64,000 nucleotides of DNA, taken from assembly GCF_032854445.1 (NCBI RefSeq), contig NC_088295.1:96343805-96407804 (forward strand), in the 5' to 3' direction. The stretch is from Liolophura sinensis. Its lineage: Eukaryota > Mollusca > Polyplacophora > Chitonida > Chitonidae. The translations under genes were made by a program, and so were the position numbers. Each line of letters opens with the position of its first letter. The first letter of the stretch is position 1. The notes below the pieces were generated by a model, which ran no database searches, was not told the origin of the DNA, and saw only the letters and a program-made list of their open reading frames with translations. Below, piece by piece: positions 1-26,031 of this stretch.

Positions 1-803
1 ACCTGAAATTTAAGTCTAAGGATGGTTGTATTTACTGATATGTAGAGAACTCTGCCATCCCGGATAACATGTGCATCTGATCATCACTCTGTATCATAGC
101 TACCCCAGGCCAGTAGTTCGTTGCAGGTAACAAACCCTGATTTTTGAAGTTGGGTCAGTCGATCGGCATTTTTTTTTTTTTTTTTTTTTTTTAAAGTAAT
201 TCCTGGCCCGGATAATCTGGATGCTAATTAAACTATCGTGGGTCCACTTCTCGTCACCTGCTTCAGGGCATACATTTCAGATTTGAAATGCTCTTTAAAA
301 ATATAACCAAGTTCTTTCACACTGAAGTGAAATATTCCTTTTTGATTCTGGATCCAACATTAAATTTGAGTGAATTTATGAACTTTATACCTAAACAGCT
401 GAAGTTGAAAGGCACCAGTGGCTTTCGCCACTGTGGCGAAGGGACATCAATTTGCTTTTGCCACGCAGAAATTATATTCACCAAAACTGATGTTGCAAAT
501 GGCTAGTCGAAGCCTAGCGACTAAGTCAATTATCTGAGTCTTGTAATGAATTGGGGCCGTTTCATTTATTTTTTTATTTTGTATTTTATTTGTTTTTGTG
601 GTTTTTTTTTTTATGCAAAGGGCGATTCGAGGGAACGGCAGCGCTGATAATTGCCCTTTTGACTTCGCACTGTGTTCTAGGGGAATATGCCTCGTATGAA
701 CATGTAAAATAGCAGGACAGCATGTGGAAATTAACAAAGCTGAAGGTTATCTGTATGAAATATTCCTCTTAAATGCATTCTAACTTCTTATGTTTTCGTC
801 TAG
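1..803 (+). other. DDX6 intron (3' part of an intron entering the window)
   Basis: No coding homology is seen on either strand. It contains a poly(T) run at about 170-193 and other short T runs. It is read as intron because the exon at 804 begins in the middle of the DEAD box. Confidence 0.7.
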
Positions 804-14459
<13,656 letters not shown>

Positions 14460-15086
14460 TCACGCATCAAGGCAGCTTGTTGAACATGCTCACCTTCATC
14501 TCCCGGAGTTTTCCTTAGCATGGCAACATTGCCGACAACCCCATTTTCATTGAAATCATCCATGGTCATTCAAATGCACACGTCATAGGCTCCGAACCAA
14601 TGGGGATGAGCAGGACGGTGGAACTTCCGGGTGATATGGATCCATACATCTGATAAGGATTGCCAGTCATTGGACTTGTGTGGAGCTCATTGTAGATATC
14701 TCGTGTCAAGTGTATCAACACCTGTGGAGTTTTCATAAGTAAGAAACAGGTGTTTTCCATGAAGTTTAACAAAAGAGACACCCCTGTTGACATTGAAAGT
14801 GCCACTTTTTCCCCTCTACTTTTTGAAACAATTTGCGAAAGTTAGCACAAAATTGTAGATGGAGGAGTTCTGTTATATGTTGAAGAGATCATTCAACTTT
14901 TCTTTATTTCCATCTGAGCACAAAGGGGAGAAGCTGCTGACAGTTATTTTGGAAAGGAATGATATTTTATTCTTTAATAATGAAAAGGTTTAAACTGATT
15001 CTTTACTGATTGTATAGCCATGATTGAAAAGGCTTGTTTGCCCTATTTTTGTTGCAGTTTTAATGTGCCCTACTCGAGGGTTTATG

Positions 15087-15088
<2 letters not shown>

Positions 15089-15128
<40 letters not shown>
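15089..15128 (+). repeat. Poly(T) 40
   Basis: Uninterrupted T run in the probable DDX6 3' UTR. Confidence 0.9.
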
Positions 15129-15132
<4 letters not shown>

Positions 15133-15277
15133 TTAAAGGTGGTTATGTTAAGAGGTTAATGGATGCTTTTGTCAACCCATAATGTGCTTGAACTCATTCA
15201 GTCATTGTTTCATATTTGGCACCAGCAAATATGTTGCAGTGTTGCCAGCTAAGGGAGACGTTGTATAAAATGCAACT

Positions 15278-15285
15278 TGTAAATA
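15278..15285 (+). promoter_or_regulatory. Candidate Pumilio element in the DDX6 3' UTR
   Basis: TGTAAATA fits the Pumilio consensus TGTANATA. A single site of eight bases can occur by chance. Confidence 0.3.
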
Positions 15286-17377
15286 GTCTGTAAATGTATT
15301 TGACAAAGACAAGGCCACATGAATATAAATGTTAATAGAGCTAATGATAATGAAAGAGAGCGATAGCAAGTATTGGAAAGTGCTGGGATTTGACGTGAAG
15401 AAAAATGTCATTAAATTCTTCAAAAATTCCGTGCTTTTGAGGTAGACAACATTTCGTGAGCAGTGAAGTTAAGTGATTGGTGTCACCAGTGGTTTATATA
15501 CCGGTCAAAGCAGCACATCTGAGGCGTGTTTCCAAAGCTGTCCTGGTGTCCTGCCTGGTTGTCCTCGTGAGGACATTTTTACATATGTTTCCACCGGATC
15601 ACCTAGTATGATCACTTTGAGAAACACGCTCCTTACGTTATGATGATGGCTTTATCTTTCATGTTCACCACTGCGAATATGTGATGGGTGCGTTTATTGG
15701 CATTCAGATTACTCATGCGCAGCGTCAAACTCCCAGCACTCGATTCCATGAAGTCTGTACATAAGCTCATTCATCTGTCTCCGATGACATGGTTGTATTT
15801 CGTCACTGAAGCAAAGCCAACTCCTGTGAGTTTTGGACTTGTGGCCTGTAACACTACTTCTGTAACACCTGTTTTTGGAGACAAACAGCTGTTTGTATTT
15901 ATTTGACCATGTGAACACATTTTGTAGTCTGAAGCTAGGGACATCTTGGCTACACTGCAGTTTCTCCGGACCGCCAGAAACCAAGATTTTGTGCTTCCCC
16001 AATTGCCTGGAACGTGAAGCCCTCCTTCCAAGTGAAGGAAACAAGAAATTGCTGTGAGAAATTTGAAGCTGGTTTCTGTAGTCTGTTTAACCAGTGTCTA
16101 ACTTGCTTGGCATGGTCAGGGTTTCCTCAGTGTTACCAAAGTTGTCTCGACCCTTTCATTCTTTTAATGTGTTATTTATTTACATGTTGTTCAACATGTT
16201 ACTTGAATGGACATTTCCTGAAAAGGGACGTTATGTAAATGTTGACTGACCGTTTCATACCATGAGTGAATGTAGTTGTGTACATTGATTGAATGTAGAG
16301 ATGTTTGATTATGCCGAGAGTCACGTGGATGGATGTTCACACAACTTTGTACATAGAACTCTCTGAAGGTGAGTGATCCGAGACGGATTACAATTGTTCA
16401 CTCTTAAGCGTCACAGGGATTCTACTATAAGCAAAATGAAATTGGATAGACTCCTTCGTGTTCATCAACGTTTCCTATTTGCTGTTGGAAGTACTGGCAC
16501 TAAAATCTCCAGATCAGCTAGCAGGCAGGCCTACAGGCGATTAGCTGCTAGTTTTGCGTTGCGACAGTCCTGTTTGTTTTAGAGCTTTAGATTGTTGCAA
16601 GAAGTGTTCATTTCTGTTTTGTTTTGAAAACCCCACGTTTTTGTCTATTGTAAATCATCCTTTCACCTTTTTTTACACATGTCCACCATCTGATGTATAG
16701 GCAATAAGGAGGTATAAGCATGATGTGCCAACTGCTAAACAAACCAACCAGTCGGGACAGAGCTGCAGAAAGGACTGGCGGGGGAGTCATCAGCTTTGTG
16801 CACAGCAAGGAAATCTGAGTGTTCACTTAGTCTTAAAATGTTATTAGGCTTCCGTCGTTTTGATTTTGTTTATTAGGGTGGTTGATCTGGTTGTGTGGTT
16901 GTTACCCATACTCTTAACCGAACCTTCAAGAAGCGATAGATGGACGTTCTACAGCTGTACTAATAGGGCTGCAGTAGAATACTTATGAAGATAGTGCATT
17001 GGACACCTTTAAAATGAATTCCAGGTAGCAGTGCTGCTGTACACAGAATCCCTCCCGTTAACTTGGTGCTGTAGATAGAGACTACTTACACCGGACCTAA
17101 AACATCCAGCTTAATGTAAGGTTGGTTATGGAATTACATCGTGATGCATTTCGCAGCGGACCTGACCTTTTGCTACAGAGGTGCTGGGCGAGATGTGCAC
17201 TATATAAATGAAGGTTATGGAGTAGACAATCAGTGAATGGCCCACCGTATCACTGAGTTGGCATGAAATTCAGGATGCATGTCGAAGGAAACGGTAAACG
17301 ACAGATATTCATGTTACACTTTTCGCCCAAAGTGTTCACTGTTAAACATGTACATTTGGGGACTACCCTTCCTGTGA

Positions 17378-17421
17378 AATAAAATGGATGGCGAGTGATC
17401 TTGGAATGCAAGGCGAATAAA
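17378..17421 (+). terminator. Candidate DDX6 poly(A) signals
   Basis: Two AATAAA hexamers at 17378-17383 and 17416-17421. They are the first canonical ones downstream of the DDX6 stop on the plus strand. Confidence 0.4.
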
Positions 17422-17614
17422 TGATGCATGTGTTCCTAAAGATAAAAATTAAGGAAGAGGAAGTTGACAGACGGAATGTCAAGTGCCTTTTTAGCTCGTA
17501 GGAAGTGTATGGTCAAGAACATCTGCTTCCATTTTCTAGAAGAGATGTCGCCTCGTGGAAGACCTTGCTTTTTTCCATACATTTACTTGAGGTCAAATGT
17601 GACCATCCGATTAG

Positions 17615-17905
17615 CCCCCATCCCATACCATTTGCACATCCCCTTAATCCCAATCCCATATCATCTGCCCCTCCCCTTAATCCCACCATCCCAAACTATC
17701 TATCTTCCCCTTAACCCCCTTCCCCCCCATCCCATACCATCTACCCCCCCCCCCCTTCCATCTACCCCTCCCCTTCATCTTTCCTTTACCAATCCTTCTG
17801 GCCCGCCTCCCCTTCCATCTATCCCCTATGTTACCTTTTCTCACATCCCTCCCTCTCCCCTGCATACGTCTGTATCCCCTCCCTTTCCCCTTTCCCTTCC
17901 TTTAA
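17615..17905 (+). repeat. C-rich imperfect simple repeat
   Basis: Imperfect repeats of CCCATCCCATACCATCT and CCCCTTAATCC on the plus strand, with a run of nine or more C near 17745. The complementary strand is G-rich in short runs. Confidence 0.75.
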
Positions 17906-20900
17906 TGAACTGTTGTATAAGATCTGTTCATTAACCTAAAAGGAAACGTATCAGAGATGTTATATAATATCATTGAATGGGGTAAACCTGCATTTGGTAC
18001 ACCCGACCAAATGGGCAAGGTTTACTTACACTGATATTGTTTAGCATTTAGTGAGAACTTTGTGGGTTTGAAACTTGCGCGTGCAAATGTTAGTTTCAAG
18101 TTAACAACTAGGGTAAATATATGTCCCATTGTGGCCTCTTCCTACTGACTAAGATGTGTGACGAGGAATGGGAATATATTTACCATGAACTGGTTCATTT
18201 CTGTAGATCAGCACAACTGTTTCTACCATGGCACCCACAAAGGCTGTTAGTGGACACTCCTGCTGGTCTAGAGAAATGGATTGCCTACCATCTAATAAAA
18301 GATGAATATGTCGACACGAGGCGCGACATATTTAATCTGAATCGGGGACCAATGAATTTCAGGCGGTCTCCAGAGCTGATCTATTTTGTTCCCTTAAAGA
18401 TTAAAGGTCAAGTCTTTAATCGTGCTAGGCAAGAAAGTAGATTTGGTCTGGCTGTATTTTCTGACCTGTAAGTCAAGGTGAGCGTTAGTTTCGGTTACGG
18501 AAAATTTAAGCAAAAATGCGAAGAGCTCCCCTGATGTACAGGTCATTGTGTAACGGAAATTTTCCGGTAGCATGGCGCTGACACACAAACTACATTGGCA
18601 ACTTGGCCTTTTTAACACAAGATTTTACAGAAAGATACCTGTTCATATGGTGTACCTCAGGATGGGAAGCTAGCGCATGTATTATTCCACTCGAGCTGTT
18701 TACGTGTGCGCTCCCTTAAGACTCTCCTTAACGTGTGCGAGTTGCACGTGTCGGCGCCATGCAGGGAAAGTTAACGAAAACCTCTTTTTTTTTTTTTTCT
18801 TTTTTTTTTTTCCATGGCGTCTTGTGGGATGGGATGTTTAATGATTCTTAAAGTGGGAAAGGCAACGCCAGCTGTCTCAATCCTAGGTCTGTATTTTGAC
18901 GAAAGAACGAACTTTCACGTGCAATTGATCTATTTCCCCCTTCTCTGCAGTCGTTAGAGCCAACGTTCTGGGGGATATACTATGAACAGTATGTACTTTC
19001 GTACTGAGTTTTTAAGAACTTTTGAACGCTAGCAGATTTACTTCAATTGAATCATTTTTGTTCTTTTTGGGAAAAGCCTATTGGAAAAATTATCACGCAT
19101 GGAATTTTGTGGACTACAAAGTACTGCTACTGTTACGCCTTAAAACAAAAAAATGAAAATTGGTTATATTAAAAGGAAAATAATCAGCTGTGGTCTATGA
19201 CCAAACAAGTTCTGACAGCGTATAACTTATTCACACTGGGTTATGATGTGATATTACTGTCGAACTACACGATGTGATAGTGAAAATGGCTGTCAAATAT
19301 TTCACCATGTAAACACCACTGGACACAGCTGATTAAAATATTTCGAATAAACTATCTGCTCTTCTCTCTCGAAACGTTGTTGTTCCTTTATAACTGATCA
19401 GCAGAACCGTGGCAAAATCCGGATAGAGGTGAAACCAGTTGACTGACTTGGTTGGTGCAGTGAAACCCGTTTGGTATTGTACAAATCTAAGCAGTGGATG
19501 CGCAGGAAAAGCCGATATAATTGTGTTAAGATGCAAGTAGTCTGAAAACTGTTTATCTGCCCGAATGAGTTGCGGAAGTACTGGCGATTCGTAACTGGCT
19601 TCATAGTTGAATATTGAACCGATAATTGCCACCGCGCTTCAGAGCTAAATATCGAACCGGAAAATGGTAGCCAACTTTGAATACATCTCTCCATGTCAGT
19701 AGCCATTATCGGCAATAATAATCGTAAAGTCTCGATGATACTGGAATGTGTTCTTTGATTGCATCGAATTATTGCTCCAAAAAAAATTTATATGCATCAA
19801 TAAAGTATCCAAAAGTTTAGAATGCTTTTTTTTTTTTTGTGATTTTGCATAATGGAGATGTCGCAAAAGCGGGCACCTTATCAGGAGACTGCCCCAGTTT
19901 AGTTCATGTTAGCCGATAACACACTTCCTTCTCGAACGCAGTTTTGACTTTTAGCGTTTTGAGCTAAAATGCTGAGACATTGTTTCTGGTTTAGTAACCA
20001 GGCGTATCCCACGGGCTGGTAAGAATATCAGATTGAAAGTTCATTTATGGTTAGCAAACGCGACCAAACGAAATAGCTTCGGTCATTTATATCCTTTTTT
20101 TTATCCCTCTTGATGTAACTATGGTTATATTGTCTTTTAAATATTATACAGCACATCAGTCCCTGTTGAACTTGAAGGTTGTATCAGGCTAACACAATAT
20201 CGCTCCACATCGTGTTTAAACAGAACTCTGTCTACCATCCGAGACAACAGACTTTACTGCTGTCCTTCATTATTTGACAATAGCACTATTAAAACTTGCT
20301 TGTCCTCGTCAGCAAATGTGTAGCTCCCATGTTGTTTGAATTCGTTACAAAAGGAAAAATGTTCGTGTAACAATTCCATAAATAGGGTGGCATGACGGCC
20401 TAAGTATGTTGGCGAGCATTGACTTGGTTCTGCTTATCTCCGTTTGGGGTTGCTCATCGGGATCCTAGCCCGCCAGTCGGGCAGATAATGAGTCCGTAAG
20501 GTCGAGTTTGTTTGAAAGTATTCAGAAACTTAGATAGCCAGTGGCAATGCGGCCCCCGTACAACCCATGCTGTTTTTACGTCATTTATATTATGCTTATT
20601 TTGCTTCACAATGACTTTCACCCGATAACATTTAACAAGGCGATGTGTTGGGAGTTATTCAAGCACACTGCCTCTACACTGAAGTAAATTTATTACACGG
20701 CATAGTTTTCACTACAAACACACCCATGCCGTGTTTTGATCTCCTGTCGACGTCAGTGAAGTGGGACCTGATTGGGTTGTGAATCGGGCATATTCATGAA
20801 GGAAAGTTAGATTCCTAGAAACGTTATTATGGCTCACTAAGTCAAGGTACATGATGTTGGACATCCCTAGCTTGATTAAATGACGATGAAAATCCGAGAA

Positions 20901-21619
20901 TTCGCCATCGGCGTACGTGGATAGCAGTGTACAACCACTTGTATTCCCCCGCGGCGCAGTTCAAACCGCCTACAGATGCAAGGGGCTCCTGTTTCATGTT
21001 GAAGCCTCCGTAGGGGTTGTCCTGATGACTTACCTAGGCATTGTACATGTACGCTTAAATCCATGCTCAATTTGAAAACAAAGAAATACATTTTAAGTGT
21101 TATTGGGACTAATGACCAGTAAACTATCACTGGTTCGTTGTCTGGTCAACAGCTTAGCTATGTTACGCATTAAATGAAATTTTATTCCTCGGTTTGAGGC
21201 AAAATATATTTACCTGGATGACGATCGTCTCATTCGTATACAATTATAAGCCTTGCCTTAAATCGCATGTAGCGATATGCCGAAGGCTTGGTGTGGCTTC
21301 TAGGATCAGCTTTCTTGCTGATTTGATTATCACGCACACCAGAAAAAGCACCTTAGTTCCATCTCCGTGTGTGAATAATTTTACAGCATTGTATAAATGC
21401 AAAATAGAAACGAAAAAAGAAAAACTGTAAAATGTAATTGGTTGTGAAACGAGAAAATGATTGGAGTCCATGTGTTTTATTGATAACAGACATTTCTATC
21501 ATCGCTGGTTTTGATATGAAACAATGGTTTTACAAGTAAGGTTCTGGAGCGAGCAATGTTAAAGCAGTGGTTGAAACTACTCAATAAAAACGTCATCTGG
21601 TATCTATTAAAGCATTTTA

Positions 21620-21830
21620 CGTCAATATCTGGTGTATCCGCTGTGTGCCTGGATGAGAGCCCGAACCGCCTACTCATACCAACTGTCAGCCTCCTGAAAC
21701 TCTGAAGGGGAAGTCGTTGCCACTCCTTGTGCAAGGCGGATTCAAGTTGGGCCAGATGGTCGTCGGGTGCAATCAAGGGATCCTCCTGTACATGATCTGG
21801 CATAGTTAATTTCGATGTCCAAGCGTGGCA
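21620..21830 (-). pseudogene. Tc1/mariner transposase C-terminal fragment
   Basis: The minus-strand frame reads HLAQLESALHKEWQRLP followed by ..RRLTVGMSRR..., which fits the helical C-terminus of Tc1/mariner transposases (L-x-ALxxEWxxIPxxxI..L..SMxRR). No DDE residues are present; only the last ~50-60 residues remain. Confidence 0.5.
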
Positions 21831-22023
21831 TCCGACTGCAGTAACACAACACAGGATACTGTCAACTTACATACATGTCCTAAATGTGCCACAGATTGAT
21901 AAAATGTGGACCATATCTCCTCAAAAATATTCTTTGATTACGGGGGACTTGATCGTAGTCGTGTGAGACTTTTCTAAAAGGAAGGCCGAAGGTCGAGGCT
22001 TGTAATATCACCCAAGAAAATGA

Positions 22024-22381
22024 GTGAGTGAGTGCTTGGGGTTTAACGTCGTAGGCCTACTCAACAATTTTTCAGTCATATGACGACGAAGGAAACCATA
22101 GGGTGCATGTACGTGTAATGTGCCTCCTTGTAGCAGGACGGATTTCTACCGCTCTTTTATCTAGTGCTGCTTCACTGAGACGGCTTACCGAAGGCAAGAA
22201 AGCCGAGCCATTGTACTGATACGGGTCAATCAGTTGTTGCACTATCCCCTTCATGCTGAACGCCAAGCGAGGAAGTTACAACTTCCTCTCTTAAAGTCTT
22301 AGGTGTGACTCGATCAAGGATTGATCCGGGATCTACCGATCCCGAAGCGGACGTTCTACCAACTGTGCTATCCGGGCCGGT
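22024..22381 (-). mobile_element. SINE-B copy, near full length
   Basis: On the minus strand it starts GGCCCGGATAGCACAGTTGG (A box) with a B-box-like GATCAATCC. It then carries the same body as the copy at 12263-12602, ending TTAAACCCCAAGCACTCACTCACTCA, a (TCAC)n-type tail. This is the better-preserved copy and defines the family. Confidence 0.8.
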
Positions 22382-22659
22382 CCCAAGAAAAAGAAAACAC
22401 GTCCGAAGTTTCACTCCCGGGATGCAGAAGTTGTGTAGCTACTTGATTGTTTGAAACAGCAGGCTGTGACACGATACTGTAGTTTGTCGTACCTTGAAGA
22501 CCCGTAACGGGAACCCAGACAAAATTTTAACTAGCATTTCTATGTGTTACCAATCGCTGTTTCCATTCAGTATAATTCAAACTTTATTTATTTTTGTCAG
22601 TGGTACTTTCTTAAAACATATAAGATTAGCTCGATTGTTACTTTCAACAGTGTTGTTTT

Positions 22660-23376
22660 ACACTCTTCAAAAAAAGAAACGCAAAATGAAATTCAAAAAT
22701 GATACTTACAATTTTGTACACATATGTTAACTCAAACAGTTTTGTAGGGTTGCACATTGTTACTGCAATGTTCCAGAAGATCATCCTTGACCAAACGCAA
22801 CCAAAAATGATTTTGAACGGTTTTATCAATTAGGATTGTTATGATGTGCGTTGATGTCGTGCAGCAGGAAGTTCAGGCACAATGATTGTTTGTCACGTGC
22901 AAAACATAAGTACAGCATGTGACTATAAAAGACCCAAACGAATCTCACAATTTTATCCAATATCTTTGCAAGTACTGTACACGAAATTGGGACGTCTCAA
23001 CGCTGCCGACCGAAATCAGGCAATTGGACGATTGCAGGCTGGCGAATCAACGAGTGAGGTGGCAAGGATCTTCAACGTTCATCCCAGCACAATAACTCGG
23101 TTGTGGGATCGATTTCGTCAAACAAATTTGACAAATGACAGTCCAAGATCAGGAAGACCTAGAGTCACCACACCTGCCCAAGATCGGTACATCCGGGTAA
23201 GCCATCTACGTGACCGCCATCGTACCGCCCGGAACACAGCACAAGAACAGTTTGGAGCCCGAGGAGTGTCCGATCAGACAATCAGGAACCGTCTCCGAGA
23301 AGTAGGAACACGTGCCAAACGTCCAAAAGTTGTCCCCTCCTTGACACGACTACATCGACGTGGACGGTTTGTGTGA
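22660..23376 (+). pseudogene. Tc1-like transposon 5' end with DNA-binding half of transposase
   Basis: Left-end-like CTCTTCAAAAAAAGAAACGC at about 22663, then a leader and a transposase beginning GRLNAADRNQAIGRLQAGES at about 22989. The two helix-turn-helix domains are clear (EVARIFNVHPSTITRLWDRF; RSGRPRVTTPAQDRYIR; VSDQTIRNRLREVG). The start codon is probably lost (TTG where ATG is expected). The sequence breaks at 23376 before the catalytic domain and runs straight into a minisatellite, so no DDE triad is present. Confidence 0.8.
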
Positions 23377-23605
23377 GGTGAGCAGACGGTATGAATGGGT
23401 TATTGTGATGTAAGCAGAGGGATAAATGCGCTATTTTGATGGAAGCAGAGGGTATAAGTACGGTAGTGTGATGGAAGCAGACGGTATCAATACGGTAGTG
23501 TGATGGAAGCAGACAGAGTAAGTACGCTAGCGTGATGGAAGCAGACGGAGTAAGTACGCTAGTGTGATGGAAACAATTGGAATAAGTACGGTATTCTCTG
23601 ACGTT
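23377..23605 (+). repeat. Minisatellite, about 33-35 bp unit
   Basis: About six units containing GTGTGATGGAAGCAGACGG and AGTAAGTACG, directly abutting the Tc1 fragment. Confidence 0.85.
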
Positions 23606-23717
23606 ATGCATTTGTTGCAACGTTTAGTTTTGCTCTATTAGTGGATTTTCGAATCCCATGTGTAAAAGTGTCAGTTCAGGTAATATAACTTGTGTCGACA
23701 TTGTGGACTGCGATATT

Positions 23718-24190
23718 ATATAATTAAAGACTTGCAGGATAGAGAGAAAAACCCAGAGCAGCGGCGACAGAGTGATAGCTGACAAATGGTCACACGTAAC
23801 CGGTGAAGTACGGCCTCGTGAGAATTCACCTTGGTTAGGGTTTTATTTTATCTTTTCATGTTGATGCTTAAAGAGTAGAAAATTATACACACCTTAGCAC
23901 AATGCCTTAAGCAGAGGTAGTTTTAAAAAATGCAGTGGCGTCAATTGCAATTTATTAGACGTCACTGCTCTAGAATTTGACATGGAACAACATTAAAAAA
24001 ACGGAAAGGGACCCAATCTCGGGCATGCCTAGTCCACCAGCAGAATCCTGCTTTATGCAGGAATACAATATAATTAGGAACATACAGGATAGAGAGAAAA
24101 AAGCAGAGCAGCGAGTGAAAAATGGCGATTGGTTACACGTAACCGGCGAAATACATGTGAAGTTAACTCAGTTACGATTTTATTGTAACT
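23718..24190 (+). repeat. Diverged direct duplication of ~125 bp
   Basis: 23718-23850 and about 24068-24190 share CAGGATAGAGAGAAAAA, AGAGCAGCG and CACGTAACCGG in the same order. The second copy leads into the 21-bp array. Confidence 0.7.
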
Positions 24191-24191
24191 T

Positions 24192-25615
24192 TCACAGCAG
24201 CTATTGTGGCTGTCACAGCGGCTGTTGTGACTGCCACAGCGGCTGTTGTGACAGCCACAGCGACTATTGTGACTATCACAGCGGCTATTGTGATTGTCAC
24301 AGCGACTATTGTGACTACCATAGCGGCTATTGTGACTGTCACAGCGGCTATTGCGACTGTCACAGCGGCTGTTTTGGCTGCCACAGTGGCTATTGTGACT
24401 GTCACAGCGGCTATTGTGACTGTCACAGCGGCTGTTGTGACTGCCACAGTGGCTATTGTGACTGTCACAGCGGCTATTGGGACTGTCACAGCGGCTGTTC
24501 TGACTGCCACAGCGGCTATTGTGACTGTCACAGTGGCTATTGTGACTGTCACAGCGACTATTGTGACAGCCACAACGGCTATTTTAAGGTCTATTGTGAC
24601 TGCTACAGGCGCTGTTGTGACTGCCACAGGCGCTATTGTGACTGCCATGGTGGCCACTGTGACTGTCACAGCGACTGTTGTGACTGACACAGCGGCTATT
24701 GTGACTGCCACGTGTGCTATTGTGACAGTCACAGCGGCTGTTGTGACTGCCGGGTATGCTATCGTGACTGCCACAGACGCTATTGTGACTGCCACAGTGG
24801 CTATTGCGACAGCCACAACGGCTATTCTGAGGGCTATTGTAACTGCCACAGGCGATATTGTGACTGCCACAGCGGCTATTGTGATTGTCACAGCGGCTAT
24901 TGTGACTGCCACAGTGGCTATTGTGACTGCCACGTGTACTATTGTGAGTACCACAGGCGCTATTGTGACTGCCACAGCGGCTATTGTGACTGCCACAGCG
25001 GCTATTGTGACTGCCACGGTGGCCATTGTGACTGTCACCGCGACTATTGTGACTGCCACAGGCCCTATTGTGACTGCCACAGGCGCTATTGTGACTGTCA
25101 CAGAGGCTGTTGTGACTGCCACAGGCGCTATTGTGACTGCCACAGCGACTATTGTGGCTGCCACAGGCGCTATTGTGACTGCCACGTGTGCTATTGTAAC
25201 TGCAACAGGCGCTATTGTAACTGCCACAGGCACTATTGTGACTGCCACAGGCGCTTTTGTGACTGCCACGTGCGCTATTGTGACTGCCACAGGCGCTATT
25301 GTGACTGCCACAGGCGCTATTGTGACTGCCATGGTGGCCATTGTGACTGTCACAGCGACTATTGTGACTGCCACAGGCGCTATGGTAACTGCCACAGGCG
25401 CTATTGTGACTGTCATAGCGGCTATTGTGACTGTCACAGCGACTATTGTGACTGTCACAGCGACTATTGTGACTGCCACAGGCGCTGTTGTGACTGCCAC
25501 AGGCGCTATTGTGACTGCCACAGGCGCTATTGTGACTGCCACAAGCGCTAATGTAACTGACACAGGCGCTATTGTAACTGCCACGTGTGCTATTGTAACT
25601 GCCACAGGCGCTATT
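24192..25615 (+). repeat. 21-bp minisatellite, about 68 units
   Basis: Unit GCTATTGTGACTGCCACAG plus GC or CG (21 bp). Because 21 is a multiple of 3 and the unit lacks stops, long frames stay open on both strands. On the plus strand the heptads are Ala/Val/Thr-rich or Cys/His-rich (CDCHRRY type); on the minus strand they are AVTIAPV type. Two variant classes (CACAGCGGC and CACAGGCGC) dominate the left and right halves. Read as a satellite, not a gene: no start context, splice signals or homologous flanks were found. Confidence 0.9.
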
Positions 25616-26031
25616 TGCCTGTATGAATTTTCGGCGCTAGGCCATTGCGGTTATGTGTAGTGTAATAATTATGTTTGAAAACACAGTGTATTTGAAGCAG
25701 ATTCTGTTTCATTTTGATGTAAATATCCCAAACTTGATGTCACATTATTCTATAATAAAATAATAAAAATTGTGTTATAAATGCATATCTGAAATGCTAG
25801 GTGGAACGAAGCTCCTGTTGAAGTACATGTATATCAGTGTATGTTCTCGATAACTGAGAATTGTCCAAAGACAAGTGTTTTATGACAGCTGCTTACAGTT
25901 TATGCAGTAGAAATATACTGCGTAATGTAAATCGTGAATTGGCGAAGGCTGTTGTGCAGAAAGTTTGTTCAGTTATCCTTTGGAATGAAAGTAGTACGCA
26001 TGTACGATGAATAAAATGACTGGCAGCACCT
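25616..26031. other. Spacer, nothing recognised
   Basis: AT-rich single-copy-looking sequence between two arrays; no open frame or repeat recognised. Confidence 0.5.

Larger units (their letters stand above)
14460..17440 (+). other. Probable DDX6 3' UTR
   Basis: No AATAAA was found between the stop codon and 17378, so the 3' UTR may be about 2.9 kb. It carries a 40-base poly(T) run at 15089-15128 and a Pumilio-type element TGTAAATA at 15278-15285. Extent is inferred only from the poly(A) signal; transcripts were not seen. Confidence 0.45.
17441..22020. other. Gene-poor stretch
   Basis: Contains a C-rich pyrimidine tract (about 17615-17905), a T-rich run at 18786-18812 and a mariner-type fragment at about 21620-21830. 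An unmatched 116-residue open frame lies at 18121-18471. I see no supported gene. GC content and codon bias give no hint of hidden exons. Confidence 0.5.

Noticed and set aside
18121-18471. 116-codon open frame (MSHCGLFLLTKM...)
   Set aside because: Ordinary composition but no recognisable family, no splice partners and no promoter or poly(A) context.
24172-25660. Long frames of 477 and 484 codons over the 21-bp array
   Set aside because: They follow from a stop-free 21-bp unit; open on both strands with no start, splice or homologous flank.
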